DNA of 64,000 bases from an uncultured Aquimarina sp. (GTDB lineage Bacteria; Bacteroidota; Bacteroidia; Flavobacteriales; Flavobacteriaceae), in NCBI GenBank assembly GCA_947489685.1, contig CANLEM010000004.1, positions 310,001 to 374,000 on the forward strand, given 5' to 3'. This document shows positions 52,981 through 63,070 of this stretch, piece by piece. The translations under genes were made by a program, and so were the position numbers. Under the pieces are notes generated by a model. The model did no database searches, had not been told where the DNA came from, and saw only the letters and a list, made by a program, of their open reading frames with translations. How positions within the stretch are numbered: position 1 is the stretch's first letter; the number at the start of each line of letters is the position of its first letter.

Positions 52981-54273
52981 ATGCCAGAAACATTAGACGA
53001 CATACAAATAAGAAGTGAAGAGGTACAAGAGATTCTTACTAGGGTTCCGCATTGGATGATTAGATGGGGAAATCTTCTAATTTTGGCCTTGGTCATTCTT
53101 TTATTATTTCTTTCATGGCTCATAAAGTATCCGGATGTAATTCCGGCAGAAGCAATCGTTACCACAAAAATACCTCCTCAAAAAGAATATGCTAAAACCA
53201 ACGGGAAAATTCAATCTATCTTAGTCGAGGATAATCAAATTGTACCTAAAAATACTCCCCTTGCAATTATAGAAAATACAGCCAATTTTAAAGATGTTTT
53301 TCGTTTAAAATCTATTGTAGACACCATAAAATTAAATACGCAATCCTTTACTTTTCCTATTGATCAATTACAATCTTTGTTTTTGGGAGATATTGAAACA
53401 AATTTTGCATTATTTGAGACTAGTTATTCTGAGTATATATTGAATAAAGAATTGCAACCTTTTTCAAATGAAGCAATTGCCAATGAAGCCTCTTTATCTG
53501 AATTATACAGAAGACTCGAAAGCCTAAAGGCCCAAAAAAGATTAGGTTTGGCCGAATTAAATATTAAACGAAAGGAGTTACAACGCCAAAAGGATTTATT
53601 TGATAAAAAAGTAATTTCTGAGCAAACCTTTGAAAAAAAAGAGCTCGAATTTACTCAGGCAAAAAGTAATTACGAAAGTAATATTTTACAGATATCACAG
53701 ATTAATGAAAATATAAGCAATGCTGCCAAAACCTCAAAAGGCACGGAAATAAATAAACGAAAAGAAGAAACTAGTCTATTTAAAAAAGTATTACAATCTT
53801 TTGATCAATTAAAGAAAAGTATTAGAGATTGGGAGTTACAATATGTATTAAAATCTAATATCGAAGGTAGAGTTTCATTTCTTAATTACAGAAATATAAA
53901 CCAAAATGTATCTGCTGGTGATTTGATGTTTATAGTTATTCCTATAAAAGAATCTTCGTATATCGCTCGTATTAAAGCTCCCTCGCAAAACTCTGGAAAA
54001 ATAAAAATCGGACAAGTTGCAAATATTAAACTCGAAAATTTCCCTGACAATGAATTCGGTACCTTAAAAGGAACTGTACAACACATCTCTCTTTTTCCGG
54101 ATAAAGATGGGTTATATCTTATTGATGTTACACTACAGGATAAATTGATTACTACATACAATAAAGAAATTCCTTTTAAACAAGAAATGAGAGGTATTGC
54201 AGAAATTATAACTGAAGACCTTAGACTTATTGAGCGTTTTTTCTATCAGTTTAGAAACCTAATGGATAAATAG
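52981..54273 (+). CDS. HlyD-family periplasmic adaptor
   Basis: A membrane-fusion protein of 430 residues bridging the ABC exporter to an outer-membrane channel. One membrane segment lies near 29-50 (LLILALVILLLFLSWLI). The lipoyl-type half (GKIQSILVEDNQIVPKNTPLAII) comes next. A long coiled-coil follows (about 170-270, rich in Lys, Glu and Gln). The second lipoyl half (EGRVSFLNYRNINQNVSAG) leads into the beta-barrel. It is co-transcribed with the exporter. Confidence 0.92.
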   Translation: MPETLDDIQIRSEEVQEILTRVPHWMIRWGNLLILALVILLLFLSWLIKYPDVIPAEAIVTTKIPPQKEYAKTNGKIQSILVEDNQIVPKNTPLAIIENTANFKDVFRLKSIVDTIKLNTQSFTFPIDQLQSLFLGDIETNFALFETSYSEYILNKELQPFSNEAIANEASLSELYRRLESLKAQKRLGLAELNIKRKELQRQKDLFDKKVISEQTFEKKELEFTQAKSNYESNILQISQINENISNAAKTSKGTEINKRKEETSLFKKVLQSFDQLKKSIRDWELQYVLKSNIEGRVSFLNYRNINQNVSAGDLMFIVIPIKESSYIARIKAPSQNSGKIKIGQVANIKLENFPDNEFGTLKGTVQHISLFPDKDGLYLIDVTLQDKLITTYNKEIPFKQEMRGIAEIITEDLRLIERFFYQFRNLMDK

Positions 54274-54318
54274 TAAATAGTACATTGATCAAACCAGTTT
54301 TGGGTCGAAATAGGTATA

Positions 54319-56298
54319 CTATGCCGCTGCTTTAGGTAATGATATAAAGAAAGTGCTGCCTTCACCCAGCGTACTTTCTACTTTTATGTTACCCTGATTA
54401 AGCTCTATTAGCTCTTTACATATTCGAAGTCCAAGACCTGTTCCTGATTCATTCTGTGTTCCAATAGTTGTAAAGGTGTCTTCTGCAAATAATTTTTTGA
54501 TATTAGCAGGATCTATTCCTACTCCAGTATCTGCAAAACCGATTTCGTAATGATCTTCTTTTTCTCTGGATATTAAAGCTATAGAATCTCCCGGTTCGCA
54601 AAACTTAATGGCGTTGGCTATTAGATTTTGAGCAACAATACCCACCATATCCTTATCGGCAAATATTTTTGTAGAATCGAGTTTATTAATTAAGGTAATA
54701 TTTTTTTGAACAGCTTTAGGCTTAAAAAAGGCAAATTTATTCGAAATAACTTCTGTGATATCAAAAGTGATAGGCCGAGCATTAAGTTCTTTCATCTGGG
54801 ATTTTGACCAGTTCAATAAATTATGTAATAAAATAGACGTTTGATGTGTTCTATTAGCCAATAGTGGTACAATCTCCTGAAATTCTTCGGAGCTAATTTC
54901 ATTTTCTTTCAATAAATTTAAACTCCCCTCTAAACCGTGTATCTCATTTTTTAAATCATGTGATATGATCGAAAACAGTTTATTTTTAATTTGATTGGAT
55001 TCATTTAATTTACTAATTAACCTTTTACGTTCTTTTCTTGTTCTTATTACCAATATCAAAAACGTCATAAAGATCAAAAGTAAACCCAAAGCAACGAAAG
55101 TTAAAACTCTATATCTAAACAGCTCCTCACTAGTTTGTTGTTCTCTTTTTTCTTGCGCATCTATCAACTTTAATTGCTTTAATTCTGCTTCGTATCTTGA
55201 CTTTGCTCTTTGTACTTTCTTTGCGGCTATTTCATTCATTTTTTGATCAGAAAGGCTCTGATACTTTTTTTGCCAATCTAATGCGGCTAAAAGATTACCT
55301 CTGGTAGAATCTAGCTTAAAAGAATATTTATAATTTTTTAGTATTAAAGAGGTTACGTTAGCCTTGATGAAGTCCTCTCTTGCAATTTTTAATAATTCTT
55401 CAGACTTGGCATACTGTTTTTCTTCTAGAGCTATAATACCCAATTGCTGTTTTGCATTAGTAACAATAAGTTTAAAGTTGGCTCGAGCACCTACGCATAA
55501 CGTGGTATCATAGTATTTTTTTGCAGCTTTATATTCTTTATTATACATTAATGCTTTGGCCATTATGCTATAAGATTGGGCTGTATGCCTTAAGTCGTTT
55601 TCTGCCTTATTAATTTTTAATGCCTCGGGCAATAATTGCATTGCTTTTGTAAGATTTCCGTTTTCGGTATATAACAATGCCAAATTATTGATTACAAGCC
55701 CTACCCCTGTAATTTTTAAATGCTTTCTTAAAGCAATAGATTTTAAATAGTACTTTTCAGAATCTGATACATTTTTAAGCTCTTTGTAGATAATTGCCAA
55801 ATTATTGTACACCCCAGATAAACCTACACTATCATTTAATTGTTCTCTATAAAGCTTGGCCTCCATTAAGTAATCGGCAGCTTTTTCTAGATTCTTCTTA
55901 TTTTGCTCTATAATAAACCGATCATTACCGACCATTGCAAGGCCATTTAGATCATTAATACCTTTAAAATAGTGAGTGGCTTTGTCAAAATTTTTATCCG
56001 ACTCAATTATCCTTTGCAAGGTATTACTCATAACTCCTTTTAGTCTATAGACCAAACCAAGTCCTTTATCATATTCTATTTTATTAGCTACCTCTATAAG
56101 TTGATCTGCAAAAGGTTGGGCTCTATCTAACTGATCTTCGTTTACATACCATTGTAAGTCACTAACCGCATTATTAAATAATACAGAATCTTTTAATGTT
56201 TGTATCTCGGAAAGGTCAACTCCTGATAATCGAATTTGCGAAAAAGTCGAAAAGCTAATCAGAAGCAGAACCAAAAATGTAAAGGCTGTATTCTTCAT
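54319..56298 (-). CDS. TPR-containing sensor histidine kinase
   Basis: The protein has 659 residues from the ATG at 56298 (a TTG at 56328 is unlikely). A signal peptide (MKNTAFTFLVLLLISFSTFS) leads to a periplasmic TPR array (about 50-340; for example GVYNNLAIIYKELKNVSDSEK). A coiled-coil and a membrane segment near 395-417 (FVALGLLLIFMTFLILVI) follow. HisKA carries H447 in ISHDLKNEIHG, where the usual Glu after His is Asp. The ATPase shows DTGVGIDPANI and GTGLGLRIC. No response regulator is adjacent. TPR kinases of this type are common in Bacteroidota. The signal is unknown. Confidence 0.9.
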   Translation of the reverse strand: MKNTAFTFLVLLLISFSTFSQIRLSGVDLSEIQTLKDSVLFNNAVSDLQWYVNEDQLDRAQPFADQLIEVANKIEYDKGLGLVYRLKGVMSNTLQRIIESDKNFDKATHYFKGINDLNGLAMVGNDRFIIEQNKKNLEKAADYLMEAKLYREQLNDSVGLSGVYNNLAIIYKELKNVSDSEKYYLKSIALRKHLKITGVGLVINNLALLYTENGNLTKAMQLLPEALKINKAENDLRHTAQSYSIMAKALMYNKEYKAAKKYYDTTLCVGARANFKLIVTNAKQQLGIIALEEKQYAKSEELLKIAREDFIKANVTSLILKNYKYSFKLDSTRGNLLAALDWQKKYQSLSDQKMNEIAAKKVQRAKSRYEAELKQLKLIDAQEKREQQTSEELFRYRVLTFVALGLLLIFMTFLILVIRTRKERKRLISKLNESNQIKNKLFSIISHDLKNEIHGLEGSLNLLKENEISSEEFQEIVPLLANRTHQTSILLHNLLNWSKSQMKELNARPITFDITEVISNKFAFFKPKAVQKNITLINKLDSTKIFADKDMVGIVAQNLIANAIKFCEPGDSIALISREKEDHYEIGFADTGVGIDPANIKKLFAEDTFTTIGTQNESGTGLGLRICKELIELNQGNIKVESTLGEGSTFFISLPKAAA

Positions 56299-56436
56299 TT
56301 TGTTTATTTTGGGGATTAAACATGACAAAAAGCTTATTTAATCTGCAAAATACACAAATTTTACTATTTAACATTATTTTGTAGTCTTATTCTTACTTAT
56401 TTTTTATGGTTTTACCGTAAAAATTGATCATTTAAC

Positions 56437-56475
56437 AAAAAATGAGTCTCTCGTTTACCAAAAGACTCATTTTTT
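56437..56475 (-). terminator. Terminator of the DUF885 gene
   Basis: The 13-bp stem AAAAAATGAGTCT (56437-56449) pairs with AGACTCATTTTTT (56463-56475). It lies 22 bases past the stop of the minus-strand gene and gives a U-tract on that strand. It is symmetric, so it also works the other way. Confidence 0.8.
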
Positions 56476-56496
56476 AATACATTCTTATTTTTGTTC

Positions 56497-58368
56497 CTAC
56501 GACTCTTTTTCTTTCTTAGAACTATCGTTTTTTGTTACAATCCAATCGTTGACCAATTTTTCTAAGATATTTAATGGCACTGCTCCATTAGTTAACACAA
56601 CATCATGAAACTCTTTAATATCAAATTGATCTCCGAGTTTCTTTCTTGCATCTTCACGTAGTTCAAGAATTTTATTCATTCCTATTTTATAAGCGGTTGC
56701 CTGGCTAGGCATTACGATATGCCTTTCTACCATTTTAATAGCATCACTCTCTGCATTTGGAGTATTATCCGTATAATACTTAATTCCCTCTTCTCGTGTC
56801 CACTTCTTGGCATGAATTCCTGTATCTACAACTAATCTACATGCTCTCCATAATTCCATAGCCAATCTACCAAAGTCCGAATATGGATCGTTATATAATC
56901 CTATTTCTTTGGGTAAGTACTCATTATATAGTCCCCAACCTTCAACATAAGCCGTATAGCTTCCAAATTTTCTAAACTTCGGAATATCCTCTAATTCCTG
57001 AGCAATTGAAATTTGCATATGGTGCCCTGGTATACCCTCATGATATGCTAACGCTTCCATTTGATATATTGGCATTGCTTCCATATCATAAAGATTAGCA
57101 TAATATGTTCCTGGTCTGGCCCCATCGGGTGTTCCTCTTTGATAAAAAGCTTTTCCTGCGCTTTTCTCTCTAAAAGGCTCTACTGCTTTTACAATAATAT
57201 CTGCTTTAGGTTTTGTAATGAATAACTCATCTAACCTAGATTTTAAATTATCAATTAGTCCCACAGCACGTTTTAAATATGCAGCTTTACCTTCTTCGTT
57301 ATTTTCATAATAGAATTTTTTATCCTCCTTCATATATTTAAAGAAATCCTGTAAAGTACCCTCATATTTAACTTGTGCCATAATATCCTTCATCTCGCCA
57401 TGAATACGTGCAACCTCGCTTAATCCTAATTCATGAATTTGATCAGCCGTCATATCGGTAGTAGTCGTACGTTGCAATGCCATATTATAGAATTTATTCC
57501 CTTTTGGAAATTTCCAGGCACCATCTTCGGTTGTTGCTCGTTGCTGTTGTTGTTCTAGTAAACCAATCAGGTTTTCAAAAGCGGGCTTTACTCCTTCTAG
57601 CAAAGCTTTTTCGGCATTTGCAATTAATTGTTTGCTTTCTTCTTCTGGTAATTCTATAGAAGAAATTTTACCTTTAAAATCTGCAAATAACGTACTTTCT
57701 TGATTTGATTTATCAAAAGGTTGTCCGGTAATAATATTTCTACTATCATCCAAAACTTTGGCAAATACAAACTTAGGAGGAAGAATACTGTTCTTTTCTC
57801 TTATTTTCATATTCTCTATTAATTGAGCAAACAACTCATCAACACCATCTAATCTGGCGATATAAGCTTCGGCATCACTTTTATCCGCAATTCTGTGCAT
57901 ATTGATCAAAAAAGCAGGAATTTCTGCTTGCATACCATGCATTTGATTAACAGGATAGTTATAGAATCTATATTCAAAATCATCAATTTCATTTTCAAGA
58001 TCTTGTTTCATCAAAGTATAACTAAGCTTTGTTGCCTTGTTTAACTTTGAAGTATCAACAGAATCTTTTAAGTAAGCCAAACGTTCTTTTGCTCGTTCTA
58101 GGTCTTTTGCTTCTTGCTTAGAAGATATATCATCCCATTTTCCGTAATCCTGAGTTTTAATTCCCAAATAGGTTTGCGTCATCGGTGATTTTGCAACTTC
58201 TTCCTGAAATTGTTTCTCAAACCAATTATTCAAATCTGTAGAATGTTCCTCGATTTCTTGAGCACTTGAAGCTATATCATTTTTGGATTCTTTAGGGTCC
58301 TGTTTACAACTTGTTATTGTAAAAAATGCTATCCCTAATAGAGCACTAATTTTAATTCTATTTTTCAT
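56497..58368 (-). CDS. DUF885 family lipoprotein, probable metallopeptidase-like
   Basis: The protein has 623 residues with a lipobox at FFTITSC. The conserved block YHEGIPGHHMQISIAQEL near residue 444 contains an HExxxHH-like cluster, suggesting a metal site. Other family blocks are YANLYDMEAMPIYQME, EGWGLYNEYLPKE and WRACRLVVDTGIHAKKW. DUF885 proteins are predicted peptidases, and few have been tested. It lies 18 bases after the CocE/NonD hydrolase, so the two probably form an operon for extracellular peptide use. Confidence 0.88.
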   Translation of the reverse strand: MKNRIKISALLGIAFFTITSCKQDPKESKNDIASSAQEIEEHSTDLNNWFEKQFQEEVAKSPMTQTYLGIKTQDYGKWDDISSKQEAKDLERAKERLAYLKDSVDTSKLNKATKLSYTLMKQDLENEIDDFEYRFYNYPVNQMHGMQAEIPAFLINMHRIADKSDAEAYIARLDGVDELFAQLIENMKIREKNSILPPKFVFAKVLDDSRNIITGQPFDKSNQESTLFADFKGKISSIELPEEESKQLIANAEKALLEGVKPAFENLIGLLEQQQQRATTEDGAWKFPKGNKFYNMALQRTTTTDMTADQIHELGLSEVARIHGEMKDIMAQVKYEGTLQDFFKYMKEDKKFYYENNEEGKAAYLKRAVGLIDNLKSRLDELFITKPKADIIVKAVEPFREKSAGKAFYQRGTPDGARPGTYYANLYDMEAMPIYQMEALAYHEGIPGHHMQISIAQELEDIPKFRKFGSYTAYVEGWGLYNEYLPKEIGLYNDPYSDFGRLAMELWRACRLVVDTGIHAKKWTREEGIKYYTDNTPNAESDAIKMVERHIVMPSQATAYKIGMNKILELREDARKKLGDQFDIKEFHDVVLTNGAVPLNILEKLVNDWIVTKNDSSKKEKES

Positions 58369-58386
58369 GTATGTTAGATTAGGCGG

Positions 58387-60237
58387 TTATTTTAAAATGG
58401 AAACCTCTATAGCAGAGTCATGATAAATTTTATGTGTTTGTTTTTTAAAATCGGATTCTTTGGCCTTAAAAATATTAGGAACAAAAGTCTGAGGGTTCAA
58501 ATCAATTAATGGAAACCAAGTACTCTGTACCTGAATTTGAATCTTATGCCCTTTCTTAAACGTATGATGTACATCTTGTAATTTAAGATTTACATCGGTC
58601 TTTTGATTAGGCGTAAATGCCTCTGGTTTACTAAAATCATTTCTAAATCTACCTCTCATTACCTCACTACGCACCATCATATGATAGTTTGCCATTTTAA
58701 GATACTTCTGAGTCTCTTGAGTATCCTCGGCATCATTTGGGAAAACATCAATTAACTTTACTACCCAATCTGCATCGGTTCCTGTAGTAGCTACTTTTAG
58801 CTTTGCCAATATCTCACCAGATAAGGTAACATTTTCATTAAGGGCCTCAGTTTCAAAAACTAGCACATCTGGTCGACGTCCAGCAAATCTTTGATCATCG
58901 GTCATATATTTTCTAGGAGTAAACACCATTTTCACATCTTCAGAATAAGGTACTGGTTTTTTAGGGTCACTAATAAATTCTGCAGAACCTGCTCCTACAT
59001 TATCAGATAGTTTATCGTCATCCGCCAGATAAAATGTTTTCTTTTCAACATTTTTTGGAGGCCAGCTTTCATAAGAATTCCATTCTTTTTTACCTGTATC
59101 AAAAATCTGAATTTCGGGTAATTGTGTTTTACCATCACCTTCACCTTTTAGAAAATGATTAAAGAATTTTGCTTCTACATTTTTTTGATAATTTTCTGAA
59201 ATACGATCTCCAAAATAAACATTACCAATTGCCTGACGTTCTTTACCTCTCGCCCAATCACCATGACTCCAAGGTCCAAAGACCATAATATTATAATTCT
59301 TACTACGCTTTTCTATATTTTCATAAGTCTCGAAAGGGCCATACAGGTCTTCAGCATCAAATAGCCCACCTACAACCATAACAGCAGGTTTAATATTTTC
59401 TAAATGCTGTATAATTCCTCTTTTTTGCCAGAACTCATCATAATTTGGATGTTCTTTAAGTTGAGTCCAAAAAACATTATCCTCTTTGTAGTACTTATCC
59501 AAATTGCTCAAGGGTCCTGCATCCAAAAAGAATTGATATTGATCTTTACTAGGTAAATCTGTAAATTTATACCAAGGTTCTGATACCGGTTTTGTTTTTT
59601 CATGACCAAACAAAGCAGTTACTCTCCAATAACTAAGCAAATAAGCTCCATTGTGATGAAAATCGTCAAAAAAGAAATCACCAATACATGCTTGTGGAGA
59701 AACTGCCTTTAAAGCAGGGTGAGCATCTAATAGCGAATATGTTGCATAAAAACCTGGATAAGAAATCCCCCATACACCAACTTTTCCATTAGTATTAGCT
59801 ACGTTCTTCACCAACCAATCAATGGTATCGTAGGTATCACTGGCCTCATCAAATTGCTTTCCTTTTTTATTAGGAATATAAGCTCGCATATTATCATATA
59901 CCCCTTCACTCATCCATCGACCACGAACATCTTGATACACAATAATATTGCCCTCTTGCATCATAAACTTGTTAGGCCCTATTTGTGATCTAAATTGATC
60001 TTTTCCATAAGGTCTAGAACTATAAGGCGTTCTTTGCATCAGGATAGGGTATTTTTTTGAAGTGTCTTTAGGAGAATAAATCGTAGTATGCAGTTTGGTA
60101 CCGTCCCGCATAGCGATATCTACTTCTTGTTTTGTATAATGCTCTTTTACATCATAAGAATCTGTTTTCTGAGAAAATCCGGAAACGATATAAAAGAAGC
60201 ATAAAAGTCTTAAAAAATTGATTTTAACGAATTGCAT
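58387..60237 (-). CDS. CocE/NonD family hydrolase (X-Pro dipeptidyl-peptidase type)
   Basis: A secreted alpha/beta-hydrolase of 616 residues. The signal peptide ends near YIVSGFS. The catalytic Ser is in VWGISYPGF near residue 157. The Asp is expected near VGGLFDAEDLYGP and the His in GPWSHGDWAR. A C-terminal jelly-roll domain follows (about 385-616), as in X-Pro dipeptidyl peptidases, cocaine esterase and glutaryl acylases. Peptide or acyl-ester substrates are both possible. The adjacent DUF885 gene and the M13 peptidase in the window favour peptides. Confidence 0.88.
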   Translation of the reverse strand: MQFVKINFLRLLCFFYIVSGFSQKTDSYDVKEHYTKQEVDIAMRDGTKLHTTIYSPKDTSKKYPILMQRTPYSSRPYGKDQFRSQIGPNKFMMQEGNIIVYQDVRGRWMSEGVYDNMRAYIPNKKGKQFDEASDTYDTIDWLVKNVANTNGKVGVWGISYPGFYATYSLLDAHPALKAVSPQACIGDFFFDDFHHNGAYLLSYWRVTALFGHEKTKPVSEPWYKFTDLPSKDQYQFFLDAGPLSNLDKYYKEDNVFWTQLKEHPNYDEFWQKRGIIQHLENIKPAVMVVGGLFDAEDLYGPFETYENIEKRSKNYNIMVFGPWSHGDWARGKERQAIGNVYFGDRISENYQKNVEAKFFNHFLKGEGDGKTQLPEIQIFDTGKKEWNSYESWPPKNVEKKTFYLADDDKLSDNVGAGSAEFISDPKKPVPYSEDVKMVFTPRKYMTDDQRFAGRRPDVLVFETEALNENVTLSGEILAKLKVATTGTDADWVVKLIDVFPNDAEDTQETQKYLKMANYHMMVRSEVMRGRFRNDFSKPEAFTPNQKTDVNLKLQDVHHTFKKGHKIQIQVQSTWFPLIDLNPQTFVPNIFKAKESDFKKQTHKIYHDSAIEVSILK

Positions 60238-60491
60238 TGAAGTTAATTTAGTTTAGCGCTGAAGATAAAAAATTGGAATTGCGAGGATCACATGTTTAAG
60301 GAGATTTTAACACAGATATAGTTCTTTGAAAGGTATCTAAAAAAAATTAATGATACATAAGTTTTGGACATCGCTTATTTGATTAATATAAAAAAAACCT
60401 TTGGCCATATGAATGCCAAAGGTTTTATCCCAGCTGGTATTACGTTATCTATATCCCCCAACATAGATAGTTCAGCTTCCGGGGTAGTTAC
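60238..60491. other. Intergenic region with terminator
   Basis: This stretch holds the terminator of the lamin-tail gene (60390-60426) and the promoter of the CocE/NonD gene. No gene is seen. Confidence 0.5.
60390..60426 (-). terminator. Terminator of the lamin-tail/spondin gene
   Basis: The 12-bp stem AAAACCTTTGGC (60394-60405) pairs with GCCAAAGGTTTT (60415-60426). The A-run 60390-60397 gives the U-tract on the minus strand. Confidence 0.85.
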
Positions 60492-62861
60492 TTATTGAGC
60501 TTGGATATCTACATCAATTAGATTATATCCTCCTCTTGGATCTCCTGACCAGGTTACACCAGGAGCGCTATTGATAGGCCCTTTACCAAATTGTACATCT
60601 TCTAGAGATGATACTCTTCTAATAGTAGTATTGGCATCTGCAGGTCCTATATTAGTTCCTCCTCCTTGATTCATTACTTGGTTATTTCCAAAGCCTACCG
60701 GTTGATCTTCTTCTGTTCCTGCATCATACAAGTACGTATTTGAACTTACTTCATTACCAGAGAATGGGCTTCCATCTTGATTAAACAATGTTAGACCAAC
60801 ATTATTAGTACTGATAAACCAATCGTTGGATTTTACAAACATGGTTCCAAATCCTAATTTATAGTTTTGCCCTTGTGGAACTTCAAGTGTAAATGTAAAT
60901 GACCCTCCTGGCATGATTGGTCCCGCCTCTGCTGGTAAAGCCACAGGAATACCAAAATCTTTAAGATAATTATAAGCAATCATTCTGTTTCCGTCCTCTG
61001 CAATTTCTTCTAAACCGCTAGATGGTTTTGCCTCTCCTCCTTGTGTAAACCATGGATCGCTATCGGTATTAAAAGCATATATGAACGCTGGTGAAAAAGG
61101 AGTTAGTGATGATGATAATCTTAATGGAGTTCCTTGAGATGCTGTTTCGGTAAACCAGTCAAATAATGCACCAGGCATACCATCTTCTGCAATACCTTCA
61201 AGACCTACTCCTCTATCTTCTTCTCCTAGTGTAAATAATGGTTCTGTTTGTGCATGTAACACAACAATTCCAGGTGTAATTACAAACCCGTTGGTTTGAC
61301 TAGCTGGCAGAGCCATGTTAGGAGTATTGATTGCAGTGATCGTTAATGTAAATGTCCCTGCAGAACTTCCGTCTCCCGCCGCATAATCTAATACTGCTGT
61401 CATATAAATCTCACCAGTTCCTCTTCCTGGAACCAAACGAACAGATGTATTAGGATCTGCTTGTCCTACATTAGCTCCTGCTGGTGGGAAAGTACTTGGA
61501 TCTCCGTCTGCTTCGGTTCCTAAATCATATAAAGAAAGTTGATCTGCTATATCTACACCATTAAGCGCTTGACCGTTAGGAAACAAATCAATCCCATCTA
61601 GATCTGTTGGTGCCAAGAACCAATCATTACTATTACCCATCATAGTTACAGGAGTAAATCTTGCTCCTGCTACGGCTTTAAAAGACACTTGATATTGAGC
61701 CCCATTAGTAGTTAATGGTCCTGGACTAGCTGCTCCTACCGGAGTCGTGAATGTATGCACATTCAAGTAATTTATCGTATTTTTAATTGTAATATTGAAT
61801 GTTGTTGTTGCTCCTTGAGTATCATTAGGCAATCCTAAAGATGGATTTACTTCTTCATTCCAATCTGATGCTGCATCTCCTTCTCCATCATACTCTATAC
61901 TAAAACTGTCTAATCCAACTGTAGGTACAAATTCTCCAGCTGTCCAGATTCCTGCAGCTACTGCTACATCCTCTCTTGCGCTACCACCAGAACCCCATTG
62001 TACAAAATCTACAATTGCATCTGCGTTGGCAAATTGATTCATAGAATATAATCCCAAACCACCTTCAACGTCAGGCATATCATATGGCAATACTAAGAAC
62101 TCACCAGAAGCTAGTTGTATATTTCCACTCTCCGGAGTAACGTTTCCTATTTGTACGTATGTTCCAGGGCCTAAGCATAACCAATAAGTGCTAAGATCTA
62201 CTGTAACATCACCATTATTATAAAGCTCTACCAAGTTTCTGTTACCATATTGTACTTCATTAAATACAACAGAGCGTAATTGTACTGGTACTGTTAGTAC
62301 ATTTTCTTCTCCAAAAGTAACAGTAGTAGTTTCTGCCCAATCTGCTGCGGTTTCACCTTCTCCATCAAAAATGATACTGTTTTCGGCACTACTTACTGTA
62401 GGTACAAACTCACCGGCAGTCCAAATTCCTGCTGCTACTGCAACATCTTCTCTAGCACTACCTCCAGATCCATATTGTACGAAATCCACAATGGCATCTG
62501 AGTTTGCAAATTCATTGGTCGAGTACAATCCTAAACCACCATCGGTATCCGGTAAGTTATACGATAATACTAAATACCCTCCTGCAGGGATTACAACATT
62601 TCCGCTTTGCGGAGTAAGATCTCCTATTCTTTGATATGTTCCTGGTCCAAGACATAGCCAATAATCATTAAGATCTGCTTCCTGATCTCCTCTGTTAAAA
62701 ATTTCAACAAGATCAGTTCCTTGGTATCTTACTTCATTTAAGACCACATTATTTTCAACAGGGTCTGGTCCATTATCCGGAGGAGTAATTACATCATCAT
62801 CCTCGCTACAAGAAGCAAAAGCCAATAGACCTATTAATACATAAAGGTTAAATTTTTTCAT
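60492..62861 (-). CDS. Lipoprotein with two lamin-tail and two spondin-like domains
   Basis: A surface-type lipoprotein of 789 residues, lipidated at LAFASC and followed by SEDDD. Two lamin-tail domains (about 38-185 and 198-345) each contain NEVxYxxxxLVEIxNxGD and the block YWLCLGPGTY. A 26-residue stretch is identical in both (131-156 and 290-315). Two spondin_N-like domains follow (about 354-535 and 548-789), with NDWFxxP-type segments and tails such as GPADANTTIRRV. In animals both folds work in adhesion or scaffolding. In bacteria, lamin-tail domains are found in extracellular proteins. The function here is unknown; binding at the cell surface is inference. Confidence 0.85.
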   Translation of the reverse strand: MKKFNLYVLIGLLAFASCSEDDDVITPPDNGPDPVENNVVLNEVRYQGTDLVEIFNRGDQEADLNDYWLCLGPGTYQRIGDLTPQSGNVVIPAGGYLVLSYNLPDTDGGLGLYSTNEFANSDAIVDFVQYGSGGSAREDVAVAAGIWTAGEFVPTVSSAENSIIFDGEGETAADWAETTTVTFGEENVLTVPVQLRSVVFNEVQYGNRNLVELYNNGDVTVDLSTYWLCLGPGTYVQIGNVTPESGNIQLASGEFLVLPYDMPDVEGGLGLYSMNQFANADAIVDFVQWGSGGSAREDVAVAAGIWTAGEFVPTVGLDSFSIEYDGEGDAASDWNEEVNPSLGLPNDTQGATTTFNITIKNTINYLNVHTFTTPVGAASPGPLTTNGAQYQVSFKAVAGARFTPVTMMGNSNDWFLAPTDLDGIDLFPNGQALNGVDIADQLSLYDLGTEADGDPSTFPPAGANVGQADPNTSVRLVPGRGTGEIYMTAVLDYAAGDGSSAGTFTLTITAINTPNMALPASQTNGFVITPGIVVLHAQTEPLFTLGEEDRGVGLEGIAEDGMPGALFDWFTETASQGTPLRLSSSLTPFSPAFIYAFNTDSDPWFTQGGEAKPSSGLEEIAEDGNRMIAYNYLKDFGIPVALPAEAGPIMPGGSFTFTLEVPQGQNYKLGFGTMFVKSNDWFISTNNVGLTLFNQDGSPFSGNEVSSNTYLYDAGTEEDQPVGFGNNQVMNQGGGTNIGPADANTTIRRVSSLEDVQFGKGPINSAPGVTWSGDPRGGYNLIDVDIQAQ
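61830..62750 (-). repeat. Tandem duplication coding two lamin-tail domains
   Basis: Units of about 480 bases. The identical 26-residue blocks (62394-62471 and 61917-61994) differ at about a dozen silent positions, so the protein sequence is kept while the DNA has drifted. Confidence 0.75.
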
Positions 62862-62897
62862 AATACATAACTTTTTATTTGTTCATTTTATTTGAAA

Positions 62898-62905
62898 CAA
62901 ATGTA
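62898..62905 (-). promoter_or_regulatory. -7 element of the lamin-tail/spondin gene
   Basis: TACATTTG on the minus strand fits TAnnTTTG exactly and lies 37 bases upstream of the ATG. Confidence 0.55.
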
Positions 62906-62920
62906 GAGGGGATATGCAAT

Positions 62921-62946
62921 AAAAAACGGTGACAAAAGTCACCGTT
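62921..62946 (-). terminator. Terminator of the Crp/Fnr gene
   Basis: The 9-bp stem AACGGTGAC (62925-62933) pairs with GTCACCGTT (62938-62946) around loop AAAA. The A-run 62921-62926 gives the U-tract on the minus strand. Confidence 0.85.
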
Positions 62947-63070
62947 ATGTGTTAAAAAAATGTTATTTAATTATCTGATATTCAGTTTATTACAACGAAA
63001 AAACACAAATATTTTAGACACTTAAAAAGCATCCAAAATATTTGTGAGAAATTGAAGTATTTCTATTTGG

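Noticed and set aside
61830..62750. Tandem repeat considered as a CRISPR array or transposon copy
   Set aside because: The repeat units are about 480 bases, stay in frame and code for lamin-tail domains. There are no spacers and no transposase.
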